Assembly (NCBI GenBank): GCA_933228675.1
Contig: OW121745.1
Location: forward strand, 1,211,346 to 1,275,345
Length of the DNA: 64,000 bases
Source of the DNA: Stomorhina lunata
Taxonomy: Eukaryota > Arthropoda > Insecta > Diptera > Rhiniidae
Direction of reading: 5' to 3'
Below the pieces are notes generated by a model, which worked only from the letters and a program-made list of their open reading frames with translations, had not been told where the DNA came from and made no database searches. The position numbers were made by a program, and so were the translations under genes. This document shows positions 11,641-22,623 of this stretch, piece after piece. Every line of letters begins with the position of its first letter. The stretch's first letter is position 1.

Positions 11641-12246
11641 AGATGACAATCTCTTAAATGCTCTGAAGATAATTTTGAGTTTATTTGTTGCATTCGCAAT
11701 TTCTGTAATAACTGGTATCAAATGGCAAAATTTCGAACATAAATGTATATAAATATGAAATAACATTGAATATTTCAATAATTATTCTGTTACTTTTTAA
11801 TCAGTTTGTTTCAATAAAATTGAATAAGTCTACTTTGACATTAGTCAGGTTTGGCTTATCAAGTCTTGAAGTTATATGAGAAAAAACTGACAGAGTTAAA
11901 ATTGAGCAAACCTGACCGTACTATTAAGTCTACGAAACTTTTAAAAATTTGTATGAAATTTTAGGAAAATAAAATGAAAACTGATAAAGAAAATGTTTGT
12001 GTGTGAACCTGAATGCAGGTTCAAAAGAAATTTAAACAAAAACTGATCAAGTAAACCTGATTCGTGTGAAACGGGACTAAGCGTTTATGAAAAATAAACC
12101 ACTTATAAAGATATATTAACCAAAGTAACAAAAAATAATACAATTAAAATTTTAGCATTATTTTTTGGCAGTTTAGGATTTTTAGCATTATTTTAAAGCC
12201 GATTTAGCTGTAAAATATTTTTGGATATGGTCACACTGGTGGTCAC

Positions 12247-13399
12247 CGTAATTTGGCTTTGTAAGAAAAATATTTCATTATTGATGAAAACCATCTTTAG
12301 TTCTGAAGTTACATTTTCTTTTTATTAAATATTCTCTATAATTTGTATTGATCCCTACCGATTATTTAATGCTTTTCTTTGAACATCACCTTTCTAACAT
12401 TATCAATAATCTTTCCATAAAATGACACTTTATTAATCGGTAATTTCCCTTTTCGGTTCCTCATGATCTTATTCAACTTTTAACTAGGCTGCTCTCTAAA
12501 AAAATATGTTATTGGAATGGCTCTTATTGACCTCATGCATGGCCACCCTCTGTTTATAGTATGTCTGTATTTAATGGTTATCCATTACTACTTAAATGTT
12601 TATATTTTTTTTAATTTACTGCAAATAAAATTTTGCAGCCTAATTTATTGTATAGTCTTATAAGAAGGGTCGAATACTCACTATGTATGGTATATTACAT
12701 GTCCTTGTCTGTAGTAACAAGTCAATTGGAAGTAATTTAATTTTATAAATTACTTTTAAAGGCAAAATGATTTTTGTAAATTATAGTCTTCAAAAGCGCT
12801 GAGGGTTGATTTAAATCTAAAATCAGTTCGAAAAGCATAACGAAATTATTTTGCTTCGATATACTTTAAGGGCGTTTGATAGAAATTTTAAACATGTTTT
12901 TATAAGTTTTTCGTAAAAAACGATTTAATATTGTTACGTACAAAAATTAACACCAGATACTTCACATTTAATATATCAAATATTTTGTTCAATATATAGT
13001 ATTTTTAAGCTTGCACAAATAAATTAGGAAATCAAATATTTAGTTACTAACAAAATTGTATAGAAGTTGTCAGTGCAATTTTATTAAAATTTTGTTAATC
13101 TTAGTAGGAGGGTAAAATCAGATTCCCAATATTAAATAGTCACTGATTTGAAACAGATAAGTATTTTTTGAGTTTCTATGCCCCACCGGGAGTCAAGATG
13201 AAGAACAGATGAAGAAGTATTAGATCTAGTTCGAAAATTTCGTGGATAACTGCTTACGAGGGAGTGCCAAAAAATCCGTGACTTTATTTGAGAAATTTAA
13301 ATTGTTCCTGTCAATGTGCAATTGTCAGTTGACTCCTGTTTAAATTTAATCAACCTGAGTCATTTAGTTTAGTGTACTGCCATTGGCAACAGACTACCT
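12247..13399. other. Unassigned AT-rich DNA
   Basis: No gene, repeat family or element end could be recognised between the hAT-like target duplication and the mariner relic. Only short open frames occur. Confidence 0.5.
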
Positions 13400-13830
13400 C
13401 GCGTTTTAAGACTTTGATCCTTTCATGGTAAAAAGGTGGTTTGCTGATTTTTAATGTAGACATTTAAGCTTGGAAGATGCCAAACGTTCTTCAGCCATTG
13501 ATTCACTATATGGTTTTAGGCAGTCGGAGATTAAAAGTGAGAAAGGTTATTTAAATTATAAGAATTTCATATTGCTAATTGGTTTTAATGTTAATTATCA
13601 CTTGGTTATAAGCTGTCCCGTTTTTTTTTACAACCAATTTTTGGCGTTGTTCACCTAAAATGGACAAGTTTTATCATCGTTTCGCAACCTTGGATCCACC
13701 ACACCTGATACCAAACGGCAGTAAAAATACTTAGTATCTCAAAATGAATCAGTGCAAAAGAAGACAAATCATGGTGACCGTTTCTTGGAATGTACGCTGC
13801 GCAATCTTAAAAAAAAAATTTTAATGATGA
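13400..13830 (+). pseudogene. Decayed mariner-like transposase
   Basis: At 13428-13500 a reading with one internal stop gives KRWFADF*CRHLSLEDAKRS. This resembles the mariner N-terminal signature (KWF-x-F ... LED-x-x-RSG). Downstream, near 13660-13830, are weak matches to the central transposase (PWIHHT, then MVTVSWNVR) in other frames. Stops and shifts are numerous, so it is a dead copy. Termini with TA duplication were not found. The assignment rests mainly on the WF...LEDAKRS segment. Confidence 0.5.
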
Positions 13831-14059
13831 AATCATCTCACAACCAAATGCATGTTTTAACTTACTTAAATTGCCTATATTTACTATCTGTTAACGTAAA
13901 AGGCCGAGCATGTTTTAGAATTCCATTCGTTTCGATCTTCTGCGCTATTCTTAAATTTCTTAGGGCAAGTATTAAAAGATTTTCTTCTACTTGGTCTTTC
14001 TACCGAAGTTTCGGTGTAAAGGTCACCGAAAGATGTCCGTTTTTATTATTTCTATGTTA

Positions 14060-14480
14060 GCTTTTTACAGGGACCGAAAATAGCTGTTATTTTTGAATTT
14101 TTAATTAAAAAAAGCAACCTCAAGGAAATGTCGGAAAATAAAACTAAGTATACCATTTTGATAGTCTTGGACCAAATTTTCATAAAATGCGTGCAATGAT
14201 TTTTAAAAATCTGATTTTTATTTTTTAGAAAAAAAATAGTTATTTTTGATTTTTATTTTTTTGAGCAAAAATAACATTTATTTTTAACTTTTATTTTTTC
14301 GAGTAAAAATAATACTTATTTTTAAACTTTTATTTTTCGAGCAAAAATAACAGTTATTTTTAACTTTCATGAAAAAAAGTTATTTTTGACTTTTATTTTT
14401 TCTAGCAGAAATAAAAGTTATTATTTGACTTTTATTTTTTCGAGCAGAAATAAAAGTTATTTTTGTGTTTTCAACCCTAA
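14060..14480. repeat. Minisatellite, about 45-60 bp unit
   Basis: Roughly six diverged units, each with GACTTTTATTTTTTCGAGCA and AAATAAAAGTTATTTTT. Adjacent half-units are inverted to each other (AAAATAA...TTATTTT), so the array can form many small hairpins. No coding potential. Confidence 0.7.
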
Positions 14481-14514
14481 TTATGATTGCAAAACTCAAC
14501 TCCATTAATTTTTG

Positions 14515-14736
14515 AAAATTATTTTTGAACGCGGCTAGTGGATTGCAATTTCTGTCCCGCCACAGGACGTCATCAGCACTTAGCGCCCTCGACCACAGTC
14601 GAGTTGCAAATTGCAGAGATAATCATCAATTTAACTCATTGAGTTTGATGAACATCACTACATTTAATTGATTGTGTATTCTCCTATTACTTGACAACTC
14701 GACTGTGGTCGGGGGTGCGTTCAAAAATAATTTTTT
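14515..14736. mobile_element. Foldback MITE with bipartite inverted repeats
   Basis: Outer inverted repeat: AAAATTATTTTTGAACGC at 14515-14532 against its reverse at 14717-14736. Inner inverted repeat: GACCACAGTCGAGTTG at 14591-14606 against CAACTCGACTGTGGTC at 14695-14710. On the right the two parts are nearly adjacent; on the left about 58 bases separate them, suggesting a later insertion. A target duplication could not be fixed because the flanks are AT-rich. Confidence 0.6.
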
Positions 14737-14789
14737 CAGTTTTTCTCCACATTACTACTTTCAAATTAATAATTTGAAAATTAAAAATG

Positions 14790-15030
14790 AACTCAAGCCT
14801 GATTTGATTCGTCTATATATCGCGTTTCAATCGGATCAATAGTATCAGAGTTATAATAAAAAATTTAAAACAAAAATATATTTTTTATGTAAAAATGACA
14901 AAAATTTTTGTTTTAAAAAAATCATGAAAAATAGAAAACGGCAAAAAATGTTCAGATTCATTATTCTGTCGCACAGCCATAATAGCAACAAAACAAGAAA
15001 TCGATTGATTATTTTCGAATTTATTCACAA
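14790..15030 (+). mobile_element. TIR-element fragment (copy 3, outer arm only)
   Basis: Matches the outer arm at 31465-31690: TATATATCGCGTTTCAATCGG, AAAATCATGAAAAAT, ATAATAGCAACAAAA and CGAATTTATTCACAA. It is useful as a reference because it lacks the TA element found at the equivalent place in copy 1 (14811-14820 reads GTCTATATAT, the empty site). It ends where Helitron-1 copy 2 inserted (15030/15031). Confidence 0.75.
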
Positions 15031-18000
15031 CTAGCTTTATAACCCGCTACTTCGTTAGCGGTACAATTTGAATGGACAAAGTTACAAAATTTACCAAAAT
15101 TTTTTTTACTTGCTTATCGATTCCGATTTAATTAAAATTATGTATGTATTAGTTCTAAAGATACATATAGGTCAAAACAGGTACCTACCCTCTACTGGTG
15201 TCATTTTCAAAAAAGTACTAAACACTCCTCCCTTATTTGCGTACCCAATTTATATTTTAAATATTTAGCGTTACAAAAATTTCTTTTTTACCCGGTTTTT
15301 ACCTCAAGTAGGCTAAATTTAAAAAAATATCGAATACGTGTTCTTATATTTTTATTGCTGGTTTAAATCCATTTTTGTTAATGTTTGTTTTTAACCCCTT
15401 AATTGAAAAAAAGTACCAAACACCTGTCTCATACTTTTTAAATGTCAATCAATTATAAATTGTTATTCTACCTTCATTGATTTAAACAATATGCATAGCT
15501 TAAAAAGAAAAAAAACCTATCTTTGAATTTTTACTCGTTTTTGTCCTTTTCTACCCCATTAGTCGAAAAAGTACCAAAAACGTATTTGATAAGTGTTTAA
15601 TTTGCAAAAAGTACCGAATACTTGTCCCTTAATTTTAAGTGCTGATCTTAGACTATGTATGTTTCTACCACTTTTGGTTTAGAAGATATAATGCCATCGA
15701 TTTTTCCCTTTTTTACCACTTTTATTGAAAAAAGTACCAAACACTTATTAAGTTTTTTTCAATGTGAATCGACACGTCCCGAAATTATAGTTCTAATTTC
15801 ATTAGCTTAAATCATATTCATAGCTAAAAAATAAAAAACCTGCCTTTGAATATGTTCCCGTTGTTACCCTTTTGAACCCCATTTATAGTAAAATTACCAA
15901 CCACATGTTTAATATTTTTTGAATACTTATTGATTGTGGCACAAAGTGAGTCTTTATGTGTATTAGTTCAAAAGATACGTATGGGTTAAAAAGTACCAAA
16001 ATATAGTTTTTAAACATTTTCACTCTTATTAGTGTCATTTCCAAAAAAGTACCGAACACGTGTCCCCTTATTTTTTTATCCGATCCAAATTCAACTTTAA
16101 CATTGTTTCTATCTATGTTATTTTCGGAGATATGATACTAATTTGTACCATTTTCTTCCCTGTTTTACCCATGAACGGCCAAATTTTAAAAAATTACCGA
16201 ACTCGTTGTCCTTAACACTAGAAAGACGGAAACTTTGTATATACCTAGATTGCCCCAAAGCAGTCAAAATGACTGCAATGTAAAAAAATAACTAATGTGT
16301 AAATAAATTTGTTTAAAATTAATTTTTAATATTTCTTATATGTTTTACTGTCATACAACAAGTTATTGGTAAGTAAAAGTCAGACAATTTTAAGAAACTG
16401 TTCCTTTATATATACAATTGTTTTCATGATTTAAATTGGAAAGCAGTCAAAATGACTTCTTTCGGCAATCTAGTGTTAATTTTTAGTGCTGACCATAGAC
16501 CACTTTAATTTTTGTTTCTATCACTTTTGATTAAAAAGATATTGCGTTATCGAGTACCAAAATATAGTTTTTACGATTTTTCTCCCTTATTAGTTTGATT
16601 TTCAAAAAAGTACCAAACACGTGTCCCATTTTTTTTGTCAGACGATCTAAATCCAATTTCAACATCGTTTCTAATGATATTTGTTTTGGAGATATGATGT
16701 TATTATAATTTATCCATTTTCTACCCTGTTTTACCCCTAAGCGGCCGAATTTTAAAAAATGACCGAAACCGTGTCCTTTAATTTTTAGTGCTGATTCCAG
16801 GCTAATTTAATTTTTGTATCTATCACTTTTGGTCTCCCTTTTTACCAAATAAATTAAAAAAGTACCCAACACGTATCTTATGCATTTCAATATGAATCGA
16901 CCCGTCTGTAAATTATACTTCTGGCTTCATTAGCCAAAATGAAATTCATAGCATAAAAAGGACTACCCTTGAATATTTTCTCGTTTTTATCTTTTTGTAC
17001 CTCCTTTATCGTAAAAGTACTTGTCTAATAATTGTCTAAAAAATACTTGTCTAATAATTCTTTATTACTTGTCGATTGTGACGTTAACTGCGTCACTATG
17101 TTCATTATTTCAAAAGATATAGGTTAAAAGAAAAAAAATACAGTTTTTATCCTTTTTTAACCCTTATTAGCACCATATTCAAATAAGTACCAAACGCGTG
17201 TCCCCTTTTTTCCAGCCGATCCGAAGCAAATTTCAACGTTGTTCCTATCGCTTTCAATTTCGGAGATATGACGTTACTAATTTTCACTTTTTTGCCCTAT
17301 TTTATACCCAAAACTGACAAATTACCAAAAGTACCAAATACGCGTCCCTAAATTTAAAGTACCGATCTCAGACCAACAAAGTTTTTGTTTCTATCACTTT
17401 TGGCTTAGAAGATATATTTTTTTTTCGATTTTTACCTGTAAAATTAAAAAAGTACCAAACACGTATTTTATTTTTTTCAATGTTAATCGACCAGTCGATA
17501 AATTATCCTTCTGGCTTCATTAGCTTGAAAGATATTCATAGCTAAAAAGCAAAAAACCTACCTTTGAAAATGTTCCCTTTTTTACCCTTTTGGACTCCAT
17601 TAATCACAAAAGTACCAAATATGTATTTCATAGTTTTTTAATACCTATCGATTGTGATATCAATTATGTTTCTGTGTTTATTAGTTCAAAAGATACATAT
17701 GGGTTAAAAAAGTACTAAAATATAGTTTTTACTCTTTTTTATCCTTATTGGTGCCATTTAAAAAAAGTACCAAACACATGTCCATTTATTTTTTTAGCCG
17801 ATCCAAATAGAATTTCAATTTTGTTTGCATCGATGTTGGTTTCGGAGATATGATGTTACTAATTTCTCCTGATTCTACCCTGTTTTACCTCCTAAGAGGT
17901 TGAATTTCAAAAAGTACCGAACACGTGTCCCTTAATTTTAAGTGCCGATCTCAGTTTTTTTATCGATCACTTTTGGATTAGAAGATATATTTTTTCCGAT

Positions 18001-18282
18001 TTTTACCCCCAAAATTAAAAAAAGTACCAAACATGTATTTTATTTTTTTTTTCAATTGACATTGATCAGTCAACAAATTATACTTTTGGCTTCATTAACC
18101 TAAAAGATATTCATAGCTAAAAAGCAAAAAACCTACCCTTGAATATTTTCCCTTTTTTACCCTGTTTTTCCCCTTTAATCATAAAAGTACCAAATACGCA
18201 TTTAATAGTTTTTTAATACCTATCGATTTCGATGTAAATTATGTTTCTATGTTTATTAGTTCAAAAGATACATATGAGTTAA
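15031..18282 (-). mobile_element. Helitron-1 copy 2 (minus strand)
   Basis: The 3' end (left) is CTAG at 15031-15034 next to host A, with the reversed hairpin TAGCGG/CCGCTA around 15044-15061. The insertion site is visible uninterrupted at 31680-31690 (TTTATTCACAATTTAGTG), giving an A^T site. The body holds reversed monomers (AAAAAGTACCAAACACGTG). A TTAA-flanked MITE interrupts it at 16216-16475, and a rearranged HINE-A begins at 18283. The 5' end is not seen. Confidence 0.8.
16216..16475. mobile_element. piggyBac-like MITE, TTAA target duplication
   Basis: 260-bp element with ends CACTAGAAAGACGG... and ...GGCAATCTAGTG, flanked by TTAA at 16212-16215 and 16476-16479. Near each end lies GCAGTCAAAATGACT, palindromic in the left copy (GCAGTCAAAATGACTGC). 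A neighbouring monomer of the same Helitron (GTCCTTTAATTTTTAGTG near 16775) shows the unoccupied site, confirming TTAA duplication. TTAA targeting is characteristic of piggyBac; no transposase is present. Confidence 0.85.
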
Positions 18283-19957
18283 AACAAGTAAGAGTGGTAT
18301 ACTCGGCTTTGCCGAATCTTGGATACCCTTCACCAATGGTGTTGCAAAAGTATTTAATGTAATTCCTAGCAAAATTTGGTTATACTAGTATTATATGAAA
18401 AGAGTCTTTAAAATTAAGAGTCGGAAAAAGAAAAGCTTTTCGGTGGCGTCATCATCTACAATAGTTATGCACCCAAAGGTTAGGTTGGGCAGGTGGCTGA
18501 TGTCTAGGGAAGCTTCACTTGGGTTCTAAAGTGGTCCCTTTGTGAAAGATAATGATTACTAGACTACAAGTAGAGAATGCATATTTAAGCCAGCCAGTAG
18601 CTTCAAAATAAAATAGACACATATTTTACGAACATTTAATTAAGTTCGATAGACCAGATAAACCATGCAGAAAAGATGCTTCAAAATTTAGATGCCCTTA
18701 CATTTGCAATAGCACATCGATTTGATGAAGTTTAAGTATTCTGGCATGCAACCCAAAAACACAGTGCCCAGTGAGGGTTGTGCATTTTAATTCGTATGAA
18801 TTATCCAACTAGTAAAAGTTCTTGATTAGTTATGTAAAACTCTGAAGTTAGCGGACTGATTTAAGTCAAAGCTTTAACAATAATAAGCCTTAAAATTATA
18901 GGGTATACACTCTTAGTTTTAGATACATACGTGAAATATATAGCTTTTGAATGGATGGATATCAGCTTTGTCGGAAAAGTTATTAAAGATTTACTTATTA
19001 ATCTGAAGTTAGTTAATTAATTAAAATGAACACTTCATCAATAATATTTGGGATGTATTGTTCTTTCGATCTGTCCGATGGATGTTTGGAAAGTTTTGCT
19101 CTAGTTCCTTGTGCAATTTTAATGTGATTTAATTTATCAGCATTAAATCGATTCCCGGTCGGGGTTATATGGGAGATTTCACTAAATGTGAATAGAGCTC
19201 GCCCATTTTCAATATCGAACTTTTCAAGAGATCAGAAATACTTTTGTCAAATGTTGTCCCTCTATAAAGTTTATTTTAGGCGCTATCGCCCTGAATATCA
19301 ATATTGTACAACGTCTTTATACTAAATGTCATCATCGTATCTTAGACGAAGTTATACGGGATCAATTGTCAAACGTTGACGGATTTCTTCCAATTGCAAT
19401 TAAAAAATTTAAATTTTCGTTGATATGTGAGATACTTACATACATATGTAGGTTTTGAACGGATATCATGTAATTAGCTGACTTTTTTGTACTTCCTAGG
19501 AAGATTACCTATAATTTGATACATAATACATTCTCAAATGTTATCATAATGTTCAAAAGTCAGACACAAAATTAAGATTAATGCAGAGTGTCTGTCTGCT
19601 AAAATCAGATTTGTGGAGCTCATGGATTTTACACAAAATTTTAGGATATTGTCCCACCCTGAATTTTATCATTGTCGATCAAAACACCATCGCTTAAACG
19701 CTAAATTATATCTACCACAAATTACCGAATGCATCAGGATTTAGGTAATCCCCTGCGAAGCTATTAAATTTCATCAAAATAAACACCTGAGATATCGACA
19801 AAACAGGAGCTCCAAAAACTTGACTACAACAGAAAAAATTACAGACAGGTAGACGGACGGACAAAAAAACAGACGGACGGACGGACAGACAGACAAACAG
19901 ACGGATGGACGGAGGTCGCGAAATCGATTCTCCTGCCGATTCTGTGTTGATCGGTAC
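18283..19957 (-). mobile_element. HINE-A copy 2, 3' part
   Basis: Reverse of the HINE-A 3' end (AACAAGTAAGAGTGGTATACTCGGC...), continuing back to the second microsatellite block (19850-19920) and GATTCTGTGTTGATCGGTAC. It is inserted into Helitron-1 copy 2. At 19957/19958 the sequence switches abruptly to the opposite orientation of the same family. Confidence 0.8.
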
Positions 19958-20302
19958 GGAGGATGGACCTACATAAATTATATATCAGATTTTAGGAAAT
20001 TCTCCCGCAATGAACGCTATTAAATTTCATTAAAATCGGTTTATAAACACCGAAAATATCGAAAAAATTCCAAAAATTAGACGAAAATTTTAAAATTTTT
20101 GATTGAAACACACTTTTAAATACATGTGATAAAATATTATATATCAGATTGTAGGAAATGGTTCCCCAAAGCACTCTGTAAAATTTTATCAAAATCAGTT
20201 CATATACCACTGAGATATCGCCAAAACACTAAATTTGATATTTTGCAAATTGCCCAAAGTACGCATTAGAGAATGTTTGTTGAAAAAATGAAATGCAGAG
20301 TA
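19958..20302 (+). mobile_element. HINE-A copy 2, 5' part in inverted orientation
   Basis: GGAGGATGGACCTACATAAATT to GAAATGCAGA matches the front half of HINE-A in plus orientation (compare 45674-46040), although the part to its left is minus. The TATACCC start and the first microsatellite are absent, so the element has an internal inversion with deletion. Confidence 0.75.
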
Positions 20303-21550
20303 AACGTCTGCAAGAGTATACAATATTGTTCATCAAAAACGAATACACCATAGTTAGCAATATATCAAAAAAAGTAGGTTTTTTAATTTGAAGATAATCA
20401 CATGAATTTATATACATTTTTTTAGACACATATTCAGCTATCCTTGGTGCTACATAAAATGGCCCAAGCTATTTTGGTTCCTGAAATACAGGGTGTTTTC
20501 TATAATTTTGGCTTTTAAACTAGAAGCAAATTTTGTGCTGTAACTTTCTTAATAGGTCATAAATTATACTTTTTTAAATTTGTATAGTTAGAAAAGTGTA
20601 AAAGATTTCATCACCATAAAAAACAACATCAGTACACTTAGAGAAAGGATATGTATAACAGATAATGCAGGAGTGAAAAAAGTATAAAATTTGTATTTAA
20701 AATGGCACAAAAGCGAATAAAGATTTTTCGACCAAGTTTTACGTACAGATAGCTACTATCGATATCTAAAAATTTGATATGGCGCTTCCCGATTAAATGT
20801 TTGGTTCTTCGACAAATTGAGAAAAACTAACAAAAAAAATGAAAAAAGGGTCAAAATTCTGCATTTTTAATATTTTTCTTCCTATAACTCATTAACTAAG
20901 AAACGCATCAAGAAGCGCCATATCAAAATTTTAGATAAACATGTTCTTATAATGTGTGCAAATTTTGCGAGAAAAATGTATAGCCATTTTTGTGCCATTT
21001 AAAAAACAAGCAAGCCTATTTGTGTCATTTTTCACTTGTTCACCTTCGAAAGACACATTGATGTATGATAACAATGTGGTACTTAAAGGTATATTGCTCA
21101 AATTCACGAACAAATATCCTGAGGCCTACAGTGAAGAAAAAAATAATACGCGATTAAATCGCAACCATTGATTTGCTTCTACATCTCAAAGAGGTTTAAT
21201 GTAGGCTGTACATTAAACCTCTTAAATGCGTAAAATGTAACAAGACAACAGTGGCATCTGATCATTTTGTGTTCTAGGAATCTTAAAATTAAATATTTAG
21301 TAATATGGAAACTTGCCACCAAAAAAAAGTCCGACGAAAAAAATGTATTTAGTACCTCATCGATTTACAGCGATTATATTTTTTAGAAGTAGTAATGAAA
21401 TGGACTTAAAAAACAAATTAAGATATTGAGAAACTAACCAATTTCGCGATAAAAAAAATCTGGCTAACAAGATTTTTGCATATGGATCCTGAAGTTAAAG
21501 AAAAGTAAAAAACTTTCACTTTTATATGGAATCTAAGCCATAAGGTAGAA
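20303..21550. other. Unassigned AT-rich DNA
   Basis: No family recognised. Open frames of 60-72 codons around 20931-21171 lie on both strands over the same bases and show no known motif. One strong hairpin is listed separately at 21190-21222. Confidence 0.5.
21190..21222. other. Perfect 14-bp hairpin
   Basis: AGAGGTTTAATGTA (21190-21203), loop GGCTG, TACATTAAACCTCT (21209-21222). Perfectly paired, with no surrounding element ends recognised. It could be a small structured RNA, a MITE relic or chance. Confidence 0.6.
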
Positions 21551-21792
21551 GGCCACGCGGCAAGCGGCTGCGGGCGGCAATCAGCTGTTTTTTGATTTGT
21601 CAAATTTCAGGCGGCAATGGAAAAAGTAGAACTTTGTTCTACTTTTCCGCGCGGCAGATTTTTTCAGTGCTGCCAGGTTTAATTATATCCTACTCAAATA
21701 TTTTTTTATATGAACATTTTTGTAAACAAACGCACATTTTATGTACTGGCAATACTACGACCGCCCGCAGCCACATGCCGCGTGTATTGGCC
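21551..21792. mobile_element. MITE with GC-rich inverted repeats
   Basis: The left GGCCACGCGGCAAGCGGCTG (from 21551, then CGGGCGGC) pairs with 21759-21792 (reversed, GGCCAATACACGCGGCATGT then GGCTGCGGGCGGTC). A second inner hairpin around 21616-21645 (AAAAGTAGAAC-TTT-GTTCTACTTTT) sits between. The GC-rich ends stand out from the AT-rich surroundings. No matching flanking duplication was found, so the exact ends are uncertain. Confidence 0.6.
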
Positions 21793-22623
21793 CTGTACCT
21801 ATACCCTTTCTTATTACAAAAACATTATTTTTACTTCTAATATTGTAAACAGTGACTAAATTTTACACAAAATTTTAAAACAATCGTTCAAAAAAGTATC
21901 AGAATTCGTACACTGTTAACTACTTTTGCCCCTAGAATTCTTATTTTTTGTCGGAATTTCATCGCAGATATCTCTTTTGAAAGTTTATGAAAGCATCTAT
22001 TTTTGTGTTTTTAAAAATGCTACAAAAGATTGCCGCAAGTCGGCGGTATTGAGATGTTTCTTACAAATGTATCAAATACGTATTATTTGGATCTTTTTCG
22101 ATGTTGGTACATTCAGAAAAAAGTTAGACCAAATACTCCTGAACAAAGTAGCGGAACATTGTCAAACCAAATTTTTAACTTTTAATTATTAAAAATGCGA
22201 TTTTCATATGTAACCTAAAAATAGCGCCATCTTTTAACAGAATTTAGAAATAAAAAAGTTGTAAAATAAACATTATTTTTATAATCCCAGAGATTCATTT
22301 TCTACAATAAAAAAGTTCTTTTTCGCAAAAAGCCGTTTTTGATATATTGCTAACCATAGTAGTACTCAATACTTGTAGTATAAATGAGAGAATGAGTGTA
22401 ACCGATATTGTCTGCTTTTGTTTTTGCTCATCCACTCTACCCACAAAGTCAGTAACTGATGCTTTTGCTTATAAGTTGAGAAAGATAAATTTATCTGTTT
22501 ACAACTGTTTCTTGTTCCAAAATACTTAGATAACTATAAATATTTATGAGTATTTCGAATAACTTGTGGTAAATGCAAAGACAATTTCGTAGCAATAATG
22601 TTTCTATGTTGAAATACTAACAT
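21793..22623. repeat. Unassigned DNA with second copy of the 5.1-kb dispersed repeat
   Basis: About 22075-22350 matches 5110-5395 in the same orientation, with a ~20-base insertion after ACTCCTGAACAAA. The flanks of the two copies differ, which argues for a mobile or dispersed sequence. The rest of the interval is unassigned. Confidence 0.5.

Larger units (their letters stand above)
8376..12238. mobile_element. hAT-like DNA transposon, non-autonomous, filled by nested HINEs
   Basis: The left terminus CAGTGTGGCCATTTTGG (from 8376) and the inverted right terminus, reading CAGTGTGACCATATCC (up to 12238), form terminal inverted repeats. Both are flanked by the same 8 bp, GTGGTCAC, at 8368-8375 and 12239-12246. 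An 8-bp duplication with CAGTG termini fits the hAT superfamily. Subterminal DNA on both sides is rich in TAGCATT/AATGCTA words. No transposase frame is present. HINE-A1 occupies 8504-11106 and a HINE-C fragment lies near 11325-11640. Confidence 0.75.
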
